Assembly (NCBI GenBank): GCA_030765065.1 | Contig: CM060990.1 | Span: 216,915,290 to 216,979,289 of the forward strand | Length of the DNA stretch: 64,000 bases | Direction of reading: 5' to 3' | Source of the DNA: Deroplatys truncata | Taxonomy: Eukaryota > Arthropoda > Insecta > Mantodea > Mantidae | Shown here: positions 33,621-45,099 of the stretch, in pieces | How positions within the stretch are numbered: the first letter of the stretch is position 1 | Layout of the letters: each line of letters opens with the position of its first letter | Program-made: the position numbers and the translations under genes | Notes under the pieces: model-generated | Told to the model about the DNA's origin: nothing | Seen by the model: the letters and a program-made list of their open reading frames with translations, nothing else | Databases searched by the model: none

Positions 33621-35038
33621 ACATATCTATTCATGGCAAAACCATCGTACTTCTTTAGTATATGTTGGAAGATTTCATATTCTCTTTCACATTTCGTGCA
33701 TAAAGTTTTGTGTGCAAGTCCCATTATATGTAGATGTCTGCACAGTGCGCTATGGATTGTAAGATAGCCAATAACTTTTATGAGCTTAGGTCAAGTTATA
33801 TTCAATTGATCTCATTCTGCCTACCATCTGGACCTGAAATTAATTCATGGGCTTGCCTGGCAGTAAATTGTTTATTCCAATACTCAAGAAAGATGAGCCT
33901 TACAGGTTAACCGGGTTATCTCATACTTGACATTTCTGGGAAATATGCCACAAAAGGGTCATGTCCTATAAAATTAAGTCCTGAGCCCCTCTTTGTGAGC
34001 ATGACTGCCATCTCATTACCTCTAATAGATAATTTAGCATGTCCGGGAACCCAAACCAGGGTAGCCAGGCAGCTGGCACAGAGTCTGTCCAACAACCTTT
34101 GATATTGCCACGCCAATTTGTAAGTGGTTTTAATGGCTTTGAGAGCACTCATAGCTGCATGACTATCTGAGCAAATAGTGATTTATGCCGGTTTTTCCTG
34201 GTATACTTAAAATATGCATAATGAAGGCTTAAGGTTGCATATATCTCAGCCTGTAAAACAGTAACATACCTTCTCAGGGGAATGGCAAGCCTGGTTCTAG
34301 GGCCCTAGGCCCCAGCCCCAGTCCTAGTCCTGCACCCAACCGGGGCCATCAGTGAACCATGTTGGGCTCCCAGCTTTCAGAGGACCCCTTCTCTGGGTCC
34401 CACTCCTCCCTAGAAGACATCACCAGTGTAAAAAGTGGGCTTAAATTATATCCAGTCCTCATCAAGTTCCCTCCCATCAGGGTAATGGGGGTATATCTCC
34501 TGAAGCCTGTTTAAAATGGGAGTGTCCTTTAAAGGAAACCTTGAAGCACCAACCAACCCCATACTGTCCAGAGACAGTGCGCATTCACCCTAGCGACCGC
34601 CCTCACAAACATGCTCAAAGGAGGAAGGACCACCAAAATCTCTAAGGCAGACTGTGGGGTAGTCCCCCCTGCCCTGCTTATCATCAGACATGCTGATCTT
34701 TGCAACCTATTAAACTTGGCAGCTACTGCTTCACATAGGAGGCATGCCACCAAACCAATGCTGCATAAGTTACATGCCTTTTAAGTGAGGTGTAGAGCCA
34801 TCTGACCACCCTTGATTGGAGCCCACCTTAGCTCACGACTCTTCTACAGGCTCACAAAGCATTGTGGGCCTTCTTTATTGTATAGTCCATATGCTGCTTC
34901 CAGCTCAGTCCAGCATCCAGGATAGTTCCTAGGTACTTAACCAAACTAGATAGCTTCAAATTATTTCTTCCCAAAAAGATGGGGCTCTACCATTCCAGGC
35001 AGTTCCTCTTCCTTGTGAAGTTCATTAGTTCAGTCTTG

Positions 35039-35149
35039 TCCAGATTAATGGACAAGTATATTTGCTTGCACCATTCCTCCAAATTATGTAGGCAGCTGTC
35101 CAGATTAATGGAGAAGTATATTTGCTTGGACCATTCCTCCAAATCATGT
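35039..35149. repeat. 60-base tandem duplication inside LINE RT
   Basis: tccagattaatggacaagta (35039) recurs as tccagattaatggagaagta (35099), each followed by tatatttgcttg and ccattcctccaaat. The second copy ends at the SINE insertion. Confidence 0.92.
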
Positions 35150-35444
35150 GTCGTCCTCCGTGGAATAGTGGTACCGTGCTGGCCTCTAGTTCCCTAGGTC
35201 GCGGGTTCAAACCTGGCGGAGGGCAATGGATTTTTTGGGTGTAAAAATCCTTACCATGGCTTCCTTCGGAAGGGAAGTAAAGCTGGTGGTCCCATGTTGT
35301 AGATTTATGGCACGTAAAAGAACCTCAAGCCTGATAAAGAGGCCTCTGAGCAAAATTACCGGTCTTTCACGCCCAATATAGAATGGGACGCTAAGAACCA
35401 TAATAGTTAAAGAGCGTCCATAAATAAAACTCAATTTCAATTTT
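35150..35444 (+). mobile_element. SINE family A, copy 3 (nested in LINE)
   Basis: Flanked by a perfect 12-base duplication tccaaatcatgt (35138-35149 and 35445-35456). Head: tcgtcctccgtggaatagtg and B box gggttcaaacctgg; body atggcttccttcggaaggg; tail ccataaataaaactcaattt. About the same length as copy 2 (295 vs 292 bases). It sits within the minus-strand LINE, so it inserted later. Confidence 0.94.
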
Positions 35445-38400
35445 TCCAAATCATGTATCAACCCTGTATAAACTCTAAAACAGTACTTGGGGAATTTTCC
35501 ACTTGCTACAAGGCATATGTCATCGGCATAGCCTTTAGCATGTATTCTCCCATTGAATCTGTTCAGATCATCCACCACCATACACAGAGTGGGTGACAAA
35601 ACTCCTCCTTGGGAACAGCCCCAGGACACTGAGGCCCTCATACTGTCTCTCCTCAAAGCCACCAACTGTCAGCCTTCCAAGAAGGTCACTGTCCAGTCCA
35701 TAACCACTGATCGACTCTTCTATTCTCTGGACATTTCCTAATGGTGCCTAAATCATATGATTAAAGGCATCTTCGCATCCAGAAAACTGTCATGGCCAGT
35801 TCTCCACTGTCGAGCATCCCTTCCAGTCTTACTACTATCTGGTGGAGTGCCAATTCTACAGATTTACCTGGCCAATAGGCATACTGATGAGGATGTATGG
35901 ATAGATGAACCAACACCCCATCCCTCAAATGTCTGTCTACTAGCCTTTCCAGAGCCTTAAGCATGAAGGATGTTAGACTGATAGGACAAAAATCCTTAGG
36001 CCTGCAGTATGATTGTCTGCCAAGCTTAGGTATAAACACCACTTTGTCCTGCCGCCAGAGATGGAAAACATGCCTCGTGGCTAGGCAGGCCCTGAAAATC
36101 TTCACCAGGTGCGGAGATACGATCTCCCAGCCCTCCTGAAGAAGAGGTGGGAAGGCCCATCTTCACTTGTGCTTTTATAGGGCTCAAAAGAAAAGCCCAT
36201 TTAACTATTTTAAAAGTTACAATCTGAGAGACCACCTGCCAACCTTCCCGCAAAGGCATGTGTGCTCTAACCGAGGTTGCTTCTTAATCCATAATACAGG
36301 TGCTTGGGAAGTGAGTTTCAAGCAATGGCCTCAAGGTCTCATCCTCCTATTGTGTCTTTGCTCCAGAGGGGGGCCACCAGAGAGGCCATTCTGTCCCCAC
36401 CTCTTGAGACCAGTAATTTCTGTAATCAAATAGCACTTGACTGCTTCTGAATACTACCACAATAGAGCCTCCAAGATTCTTTGGAGGCCCTGATCTCAAG
36501 TTGCCTGACACTTATTGGCCTTATACACATTGTACAGCCTGTGTGTCTTTTCCATGATGAATCTTAAAAACAAATTCCATCTAAGTTTAGTTCCTGCCCA
36601 TGCCTCTTGTATGAGGGCAGTTCCTTCTATAAGCAGAGACCAAAGTGTTCATGGAAAAACTCCATAAACAGCTCCAGATCTCCTGCATTCTTTATCCTGA
36701 TCTGAGTTCCATTCTTGAGCCCACTTTCCAGGTCTAAATGAGTCCCAATTGATCCTCCTAGGTTTCCTGTACAGGTGGTCCCTTCCTTGCTCCTCAAGAT
36801 CAAAACAAATAATGTCTATGGTTGGATAAGGAAAGTTCCATGCAAGCCCTCCAGTCCTTAACTTCTCTAGGATCCCAAGGACACCAGGGTCAAGTATAAG
36901 ACCTCCTCCTTTTGATAATTCACAAAAGTCCTAATGACCCCTTGATTCAAGATCTCAAGATCCATTGTGCCTAGAAACTTGAGCAGTGCCTCTCCTATTG
37001 CATTGATGTCCATGCTACCTCAAACACTGGTGGGCATTGGAGTCGCAACCAATCAGTAAGGTGAGGTTTCTATTCTTGCAGTATAACACAAGATTCTGAA
37101 TTTCTGAGGAGTTGGAAATTCCTCAGAGTCATATGAGAAATATGCTGAGCAGACTACCACCTGTCATGGCAATCCACTATCCTCATACCTCATCAGGGCT
37201 GCCACTAGATTTCCCAGAAGTAAGCCTGGCAGAGCGCAAGTGTTGCTGTTGAGACACAGGCTCTGGGTTTATCCTCAGCTGAACCACTGAAAGTAGCATA
37301 ACCCTTTATTTTTAGTTCCATAATCTGGCGCTGCCTAAGTCAAGGTTCCTGGACAATGGCAACTTCCAAATCTTGCCTCATTGTGCTACTATATAGATCT
37401 CTAGAGGCAGTAATTCTGTGGTGTAGGTTAGCCTGAATGAAAGAGATCATCGCAGCTTTACCTTACTACTCATTTCAATCCTTGATGGAGTTCCTCCACG
37501 TGATTTTATTTGTGGATCCAGGAAGGCCCAGCTTAGACCCCGAAGTGGTTTATGGAGAGTCCCCCTTATAGGAGCCATCCCCATCCCCTTACTCTGAGCC
37601 AGTAACTGAGCCCTTCCCCTCCTCTATTTCTTGACTCTACTTGACCTCTCTACCTTCAAATTTAGGGAACCAACCACTCTGGTTCAGTATCCCCAAACTG
37701 TTCATCTTGTCATCAGCCTTTGGAGGCGGAGCCTGCTTTTTAACATCTCCAGGAGTTGCCGTCCCCACCTCCATTGGAATGCTCTGGGCAGCAGGTTCCC
37801 CTTTCAAAGCCCCTGCGACAACCCTTTTTATGTTTATACTCGGAGAGTCCTCAAAGGAGCCCTCCAGATTTAGGTGTTTAGAATCTTCAATAGTGTTCCC
37901 ATGAATAGCTACAGATTACTGTGATCTGCCCAGAGAGAGTTCTGCAGTACCTAGGTAAGATTATATACTCTGGGAGGTCATCGGGTATCCCAGAGGCACA
38001 TTAACAACACATCTTTCATGTGTCATGCACAACTTCAGCATGGGTCGCTTAACACCTCGGGGTTGGGGAGTTGGTTCACTGTCTTCTATTGGTAACTCGG
38101 AGACAAACCTGCCTAGCGTGTCAGTAATTAGCGGACTATGCCAGACAGCTCCCAGCAATCCACCACCCGCCAAGCATTGGGTACCCTCTCAAGGTCCAGC
38201 TTTTGGGGCTTATGGGCTGATAGGCCATTCCAGAGGCCCCTGCTGCAGACTGTAAAACCATACTTAAGTTTCCTTTTTTTGCTTTCTCTTTCCCTAATTC
38301 TTCCCATTAAAGCTTATTTCCAGTTATTAGGAACATTTCTTATATCACATGTTTCTTTTATCCATTGAAATGGAATGGTTCGTTCGTTTGTTAACCCATT

Positions 38401-38482
38401 TTAACTCTATGAGTGAAAAATATAAACTTCCACTCCCTGTACCATTATTTTGCCCTTTGAAAATGTCAATGAAAATCTAAAG

Positions 38483-38635
38483 CAGAGGTCGCGAAATGTC
38501 TTCCTTCCATAAATCACCAAATCTGCAATATGTGCTACACCACTCAAGAGCATGTGAAAAACAAATGAATAGCCAGTGAGAGGGGAGCAGCGCCTGTGAG
38601 TAAATGACTCACAAGTCTCATTTTCACCATCTCTG
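38483..38635. mobile_element. hAT-type MITE, 153 bases
   Basis: Ends are inverted: cagaggtcgcgaaatg (38483) and the complement of cattttcaccatctctg (to 38635). Flanking 8-base duplication atctaaag (38475-38482) and ctctaaag (38636-38643), 7 of 8 identical. Eight-base duplications and CAGRG ends point to hAT transposase mobilisation. No coding content. Confidence 0.8.
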
Positions 38636-38643
38636 CTCTAAAG

Positions 38644-39114
38644 CACGGTATTGGTTTATTCGTTTTCAGGCTGAGTTTGATTTTAAAACATTACTTAGGT
38701 ATACACTTTCAGCACTTGTAAATTAGACAGTTTTGAGGCAATGTCTAACCACCATTTAAGTCCTCAAAGATGGCATTAATTGTCTTTGCAAGCAACAGCA
38801 TCTGCTGACTCTCGTGTAAAAGAGTGAAGAAATTCTATAGAGCCATGACAGAGGAAGCTGGAGGAAGGGATGAAAATGAGGGCCATAAGGATAGAATGTT
38901 TAAATTAATTTTTGAGCAAAAATAATCATTGTGTAAAAATAAAAATAGTGGACTCCAGGGTGAGCATTTTAAGAAAGAGTTAGAACTCCTAGCACAACTA
39001 AACATTTGTGCTTAAATAAGAAACAGCTTTATCAAAAGCTGTTTTTAGGCTACCTACTATTAACATTGTGTTATTTACTTCAATGCTTTACTTATATTTT
39101 TTATTTTATTTTAG
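38644..39114. other. Intron 2 sequence before exon C
   Basis: AT-rich, ending in the polypyrimidine tract of the exon C acceptor; no gene or element seen. Confidence 0.6.
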
Positions 39115-40065
39115 GGAAAGACCAGAGGTGTATGATCCATTTGTATCTGCTGAGCGTCAAATGCAGGAACTTATGGGACCTGAAGAGCAATGGCAGTCTG
39201 AAGAAAAAGCAGACATACAAAGACATAAAGATCAGCAGTGTACTACAATTTGTTTATCTACCTCCAATGAACTGCGCAGTTCTCCTGTGTCAGCATTTGC
39301 TAAATATTCATTTTTTAAATCAGATGAGTTAGGATCATATTTAGAAAGGCTGCAGGATGAGAATGAAAACAGTGAGTTCAATTACCCAAAATCTGAAGAA
39401 AAAGGTTCAACAGCAATATTACAAGAGATATCACTCTCATTACTTCCTGCTACACCAGAACAACAAACAATTGTAAAGACAGAACATACTTCTGAACTTG
39501 ACTCCTTTCAGAACTTGCATCCTGTGTCATTGGACAATCTTGATTCAGATTTTGAAAAGGGCAGTGTTATTATGATAGAAAATGACACTTGCTCTGAGGG
39601 TGATACCATGGATGGGAGTTTTGATTTTAATTCATTTCCATTTGACATGGAGAACTTAGAAAATGAGATAGAACGCATTGTAGGCAAACGCAAAAAAAGC
39701 ACCAAATATAGAGCAAAGTTTGAAAGTGCTGCTCTTGCCTTACAACAGTCAGTATCATTGTATCACCCTGGTCCTGTAGCAAAACCATCTCAAGAAGTTT
39801 CTCCATATTCAGAAAGTGAAACCAAATCTTCTAGTCATTTATTCCAAAAACAATCATTTATACATTCCTTACAAGATTTAAATTCTACTAACTCTCAGGA
39901 GAAAATAAGTGCAGTGTCCGAACATGTAACATCAGAAAATGAGAGTTACATTGATACAGTAAAAGCTGATGATACAGAAAATGAAATATGTTGCATAACA
40001 GATAATAAGGTGAAAATGGCATATGCTGCTGGAAGCAAGATAAGTGGAGATTCAGCATACAGTAG
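39115..40065 (+). CDS. Host gene exon C (large Ser/Glu-rich exon)
   Basis: This is the largest host exon, 951 bases, fully open for 316 codons, bounded by a strong acceptor (tttttattttattttag, ending 39114) and a donor (AGTAG|GTAAAT, from 40066). It begins ERPEVYDPFVSAERQMQEL and is rich in Ser, Glu and Asp. An acidic stretch around 39540-39660 (DSDFEKG, ENDTCSEGDT) is followed by FPFDMENLENEIERIVG and then a basic patch, KRKKSTKYRAK. No catalytic or transmembrane signature is visible; it looks like a largely disordered regulatory or nuclear protein (inference). Phase in is 1 base and phase out is 2 bases, fitting both neighbours. An uninterrupted reading frame this long is conspicuous among decayed transposon ORFs, which argues for selection. 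Not a transposon protein that I recognise. Confidence 0.82.
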
Positions 40066-40389
40066 GTAAATATAAATTTAATTGCCACTTTTAACAAATA
40101 TTTATTGCAAACATGTAGTTTATAGGATGTGTAAAGCTACGGGTATTCCAAAAGTAATGCAATTTATAAATTAAGAAACTCAATGTCATATATGACAGTT
40201 TCATTTTAGTATTTTAAAGTTGTATTAGAGTTAAAATTACTTTAGTATTCTAACAGCTACTCTTCTGTCTTAGAGCACAAACATAGGGGAGTTTTTGCGG
40301 CAGTGGTTAGGACTACCAGTACTTGGCAATACCAAATTTTGCAGATTTCCTCTTGCTTTAATCTTGACAAACATGTTATTCTGTTAAGT

Positions 40390-40930
40390 GGTAATTATTT
40401 ATTCTTTCACACAAGCTGTGTGTAGGACAAGGTTAGAAAGGCAGAATCAGACTGAAAAATTCAATGCCATAGCTGAGATTTGAACCATGAATCTTCTGGT
40501 TTCCATCTTGTTGCTCTTAACAAACTGAACTCGCGGCAACATCCCAACTTGGCATTAAATTCACCAACTGACTCGCATTTTTCCTGGCAAACCACAAGGA
40601 GATCTCAAGATGACATAGCCCAATGGCAACTTACAATATCATAAGCATTTTAAGTTGTGGGCTTCATAGTTTAACCAACTATTAGGTCAATCAATGGTAA
40701 TTAATAATTTGCTCTTTCACACAAGCTATCTGTAGGACAAGGTTAGAAAGGTAGAAACAGGCAGAAAAATTCAGTGCCATTTTAGATCTCCTTGTGGTTG
40801 GTTTACCGGGAAAAATGGGGAATTTAATGCCATGCTGGAATGTTGCCATGGTAGCTTGGTTGGTTAGAGCAACCAAAGGGAAACTGGAAAATCTGTGGTT
40901 CAAATCCCATGGTTGAAATTATTTGAACTG
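40390..40930. mobile_element. SINE family B, further inverted copies
   Basis: Minus-strand copy at about 40390-40690: complement of head ttgccgcgagttcagtttgt and B box ggttcaaatctc, plus tail gaaaggcagaatcagactga. A second partial copy begins at 40695 (ctctttcacacaagctatct, the same start as 40410) and is broken at about 40782, where plus-strand sequence gatctccttgtggttggttt starts a forward copy with a good tRNA-like head: gtagcttggttggttagagc (40851) and B box gtggttcaaatccc (about 40897). The arrangement repeats that at 33130-33620. Confidence 0.75.
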
Positions 40931-43210
40931 GGATTATCTTCTTTGGGCTAATCCTGAAAATTATTATTCGGTATTTAATGCATGCACATTTAAAATCATG
41001 AATGACACCTGAGGCCATTCACGTTTGTGGCAGGACATCCCTTTTGTTTCTTAAACAAATGTTAAAAGGTTATCTGTGCAGCATCTGAGAAGTATACATT
41101 TTTGTCACAGTGCAAATTCCAAGAGAAAGGGAGTGATGCACACGCATGCACAGACACGTAACATCTATTAAGCTTTCATTACATTATAGACATGGTAAGC
41201 CTATTTGTATGTACCTTAGTGCTCAAACATGAATAGGAATGTGCTACCAAAAGCAGTAAAACCATAGCCCTCTCTAGCAAAATATTTTATCACATTTGCT
41301 GGCAATGGCGCATTGCTCTACACTTTGAGGATTAGCTTTGCAAGTGTACAGCATTCCATGGAAAAGAATGCATGGGAATTGTAATTAAAATAACTGTGCT
41401 CACACAATAATACAAAGTTTTAATGGATGCACAACAGAAATACAACATTTTAGTTTCCAGATTCTCATCGGTTTATAATTTTTCAATCTGTTTTATCAAA
41501 GCAGGCATAAGAATGTCCAAACCTATTCTCTGGCTATGTTTCAATTTATTCCTGATTAAATTGACAAGAATAAACAAACTTTATTTATGGTAAAATTCAG
41601 GTTTTAATAACAAAAAATATTGGTTTATTTCATACATTATCTTATTTTCCACTGCTTAATAAATGCGTGTATCAACAAATATATTTGTAAGAGAATAAGG
41701 TAACTTAAAAATAATTCTCTCTGTTTAAAAGTTTGTGTAATAGAATAGGAATTATTTCTTCTGGAATTTCTGTGTTATTCTTTCCACAATATTTTCTAAT
41801 TCACTTTTACTAATATCTGTTTCTGTATTTATTTTACTTAAAGCATACACAGCACATTTCTGGTTATTAATAGGAATGATTCATTTGGTTCTGAAACAAG
41901 AAATTTAATGAGCTAACCATTGGTTTTTCAAAAAAATAAGTTATGTGCTTCAGTATACTGTGGAAACTGCAGTACAGCCTTTCTGAGTTTGGGTAGCCCT
42001 TAGGAAATATATGTGATGAGATACAAAGCTTGTAATTTTATGATAGTTTATTTAAAAAATGCCATTTTGTTTTGTTACAGCAAAATTAGGCTCACTTGGC
42101 ACTTTAGATAGGAAGCCATGCAGATGGTGTGATGTGTAAGAAGGCTGTAGTGCTGTTTTTTTCCTTTGTATGCTAGAGTCTATGGGAATTTTTTATTGGC
42201 ATTTGTAAAGATCCTCTGATAAATTGATGGTTAGCCATTTTTGCAAGCATCCGTTCAGTTGATTTATTCCTATTACATACTTTGCTATGCTAAGCAAAAA
42301 CTCTTAGTTACAGACACTTCACCTCTGTTTGGCTCATATAAATAATGGATCATAAGCACCAATTGTATTGAGTATGAAATAAGAACAAGCACTATAAGTT
42401 TCTTGAGTAGATAATTTAAAGGAAATGTAATTGCATGCATATTGTTATCTAGATTTGAGATTAATATTTTTAGGTGATCTTCAGCTATGGTTTTGAAAAA
42501 TAAAATGAGAATTTTTTTGTGACATCCTCTCATTTTAATTTTCAAAATTATTATTTTACATCACTATCACTAAGTCCACGACACTAAGCAATCTTTAGTA
42601 AACTTGCTGTAAAGCCTGTCACCAATTGCACCATGAGTTGGGACTTCAAATCCTGTATTATCAGATTTCAGAATTTCATAACAAAATGAATCTTCTCCAT
42701 ATCTTGCAAAGTGCAAACCAACTAATTTCCACCTGCTATGTGTTGATAATGGCCTAATCTAATTTCAGGGTTATCTAACTTCTCTGGGAAGACACACAGG
42801 CCCCTATGGAACTGTAGTGCATACTTAATAACTGCCTTTAATACAGATGTAGAGAATTTTTAGTTTCATCTGTTAAGCAAGTATTCTAAATCATTGCTGC
42901 ATTCAATCGTTTCCACTTTTCAAACCAAATCAGAACTTTTCCTTAGAAAATGAACCTGCAATCTGATATATTTTCATATAGCTTTTTAAGGAAATTGTGT
43001 TTGAACCCTTGAGCTGAGATTTGATTAATGAATATTATTTACAGAAATGAGCTGTTACAAGAAATTTATGTCTTTATAAAGCATCAGTGGTTTTTTTCAT
43101 TGATTACATTGTTTTATCAAACTAATACTTTTGACTTTCAAAGCTGCTGGAACTCTGTAAATGGAATATTATTGTATTTTTTCATTAATTAATTTTGAAG
43201 ATTTAGAAGC
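40931..43210. other. Intron 3 sequence, no feature recognised
   Basis: About 2.3 kb of AT-rich sequence. The minus-strand frame at 42285-42545 does not resemble a known protein. Nothing else seen. Confidence 0.55.
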
Positions 43211-44650
43211 TAGTAACAGTGATGTGTCATAATTTGAAATAAAGAGAGTTGAAGGTTGTTACACTACATCACTAAAATGTTCTTACTTGAACGCGTTTCG
43301 GGAGATGGTTTGCTCCCATCGTCAGCACATTTTCAACTGATTTTGCCAGTTATTGCCTGGGGAATGTGTGTGGCTAGTGGTGTTCACTGGTGCTGGGCTG
43401 ATGAACCTCCAAAGGCTCCTGGGTGGCAGCAGTTCGAAATTCATTAGGTGATTCCTGTGTTTGACGATATGTATTTTTTTCCAGATGTCCAATTCATTGC
43501 TGCTGTTGATCGGTTTTAAGAATTTTATGTTCGGAGTGATATCATGGTTTGAAGACCAGAAATGATGTGCTACTGCTGATTTATCTTGCTGCTTTTGGTA
43601 AATGCATCTCATATGCTCTTTAAGTCTTATTTCAAGATTTCTTTTGGTTCTTCCTATGTTTACCAGGTTACAGTCATTACAAACAATTTGATATATACCA
43701 GCTGATTTATTGTTGGGGATAGGATCTTTTGTTCTGTTGCATAGTAGTTTCTGTATATTGTGGTTATTCTGTGGAGACAGGGTGATAAGTGAATTTCCTA
43801 TATGCTTGTGGTTTTTGTATCTTCTTATCTATTGTTTTTTTCTGGTATCCATTCATAATGGCTATGTGGATAATGTGTTGGAATTCTTGCTGGTATTCCT
43901 CTTTCTCCAATGGTATATGTACTAACCTGTTTGTAATACTATTTAAAATGGCATGCTTGTGGCTTGTAGGATTGTAGCTATTGTTTTTAATATAATTTTC
44001 TGTGAGTTGGTTTTCTGTAAATGCCAAATGTTAGTTTGTTGTATGCATTATTTCTGATGATCCTGATGTCTAGGTAAGGTAATTGGCCATTTTCTTAATT
44101 TTCTATTGTGAATTTAATAGATCTTTTTTGTAAATTCAATAATTTCAAAGCATCTTCTGAAAGTTTTTTTGGAACAATAGCAAAAATATCATCTACATAC
44201 CTATACCAGGTTTTGAATAGATGTGGGAAAGATTTAGTAATATGACATTCAAAATGGCTCATATATAGTTCTGCTAAAAATGGTGAAAGGGGGTTTCCCA
44301 TAGATAGGCCTGGGGTTTGTTTAAAGATTTTGTTATGGAATGAAAAGAAATTCTGATCCAGACATAATTTTGTTAGTTTTAAGTAATCTTCTGTTAGTGC
44401 TCTAGGTGTGCCATTGTTTAATATCCAAGTTTCTAGGAGTGGTAATAATTCTTCTTTTGGTGTGCTTGGGAAGAGTGCAGTGACATCAAATGATACCATC
44501 ATATCTGTGGGTGATATATTTATATCTGAAAGGTGACTGATTAATTCTAATGAATTTTTAAACTTAGACTTTTGAACACAGGCATGGAGTTGAAGGTATT
44601 TGAAAGCCATTTTGCTAGTTTGATATGTCTGTTTAAATGTATATTCACTA
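43211..44650 (-). mobile_element. Penelope-like retroelement (RT and GIY-YIG parts)
   Basis: Minus strand. 44640-44095 is one open frame with Penelope-type reverse transcriptase: KNSLELISHLSDINISPTDM, MVSFDVTALFPSTPKEELLP (first catalytic Asp), TPGLSMGNPLSPFLAEL, and WYRYVDDIFAIV (catalytic YVDD). After a frameshift, 44027-43764 is the connecting region (ENYIKNNSYNPTSHKHAILN). About 43705-43322 is the endonuclease: GIYQIVCNDCNLVNIGRTKR, where the usual YIG reads NIG, then RLKEHMR and SAVAHHFWSSNHDI. The N-terminus is missing: the element is 5'-truncated. A hammerhead-like motif follows at 43295-43325. Confidence 0.9.
43295..43325 (-). ncRNA. Candidate hammerhead ribozyme in Penelope terminal region
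   Basis: On the minus strand: CTGACGA, then T, GGGAG, an 8-base loop, CTCCC, GAAA, C. This matches the hammerhead core CTGANGA...stem II...GAAA, with a five-base-pair stem II. The sequence after GAAA is CGCGTT, giving a self-complementary AACGCGTT, which would suit the dimeric hammerheads known from Penelope-like elements (established family knowledge). Stem I partners were not established, so activity is unproven. Confidence 0.6.
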
Positions 44651-45062
44651 CCCACTAGGTTAACAGATTTGTCATCAGCAAACAATACAATGTTATTTGG
44701 GTGTAGATGGTCTACTAAATCATTTATGTATAATGTAAATAAAAAAAGGCCCTAACACTGAACATTGAGAAACTCCACAAGATATATACTTTTATTGGAC
44801 TTATACATTTCAGATGTGTAACTATGACAATTTGTCTACACTAATTTAACTAGTTGTTTACACTGATTTAAATATGATCTAAACCAGCAATTTTCTAAAC
44901 CACTTATACCAGAACATTCCAATTTTTGCAGTGTTACCTCATGGTTGACTAATTGTTTAAAAGTATGTGCTGTAAAACTATGCTTGCCACTTAAAACGTA
45001 TGAAACTAAATGCTTTTTATTTGAGTCATTTGAAATTGGTTTACATAAAGCATGCAAAGCAT
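44651..45062 (-). mobile_element. LINE reverse transcriptase fragment abutting exon D
   Basis: Minus strand, 45057-44640: LENCWFRSYLNQCKQLVKLV, then (stops or frameshift) SCGVSQCSVLGPFLFTLYIN and NNIVLFADDKSVNLVG, the catalytic FADD region of a Jockey/CR1-group RT. It is joined without a stop to the Penelope RT downstream, forming a chimeric frame 44685-44095. Both ends are truncated; the upper end is about 35 bases from the exon D acceptor. Confidence 0.75.
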
Positions 45063-45099
45063 TTTAATTTTCTCAATCCTTCTATTTTTTTCTTTTTAG

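Larger units (their letters stand above)
33900..38260 (-). mobile_element. Long LINE, minus strand, ORF1 and ORF2 remnants
   Basis: Order on the minus strand: ORF1-like remnant at 38173-37961 (KRPMLKLCMTHERCVVNVPL); endonuclease around 37250-36830 (INAIGEALLKFLGTMDLEIL, the region after the catalytic Asn, with LNQGVIRTFVN); reverse transcriptase 36105-35761 (LWRQDKVVFIPKLGRQSYCR, DFCPISLTSFMLKALERLVD) and 35665-35460 (SWGCSQGGVLSPTLC, KGYADDICLVASGKFP, catalytic YADD); linker 34753-34529; RNase H at 34152-33916 (LVWVPGHAKLSIRGNEMAV). Many stops. The QGGVLSP and YADDICL motifs suggest an R1/LOA/Jockey-group element. A SINE and a 60-base tandem duplication lie inside the RT. Confidence 0.85.

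Noticed and set aside
33397-33762. Plus-strand 121-codon frame
   Set aside because: Runs through SINE family B; no protein similarity.
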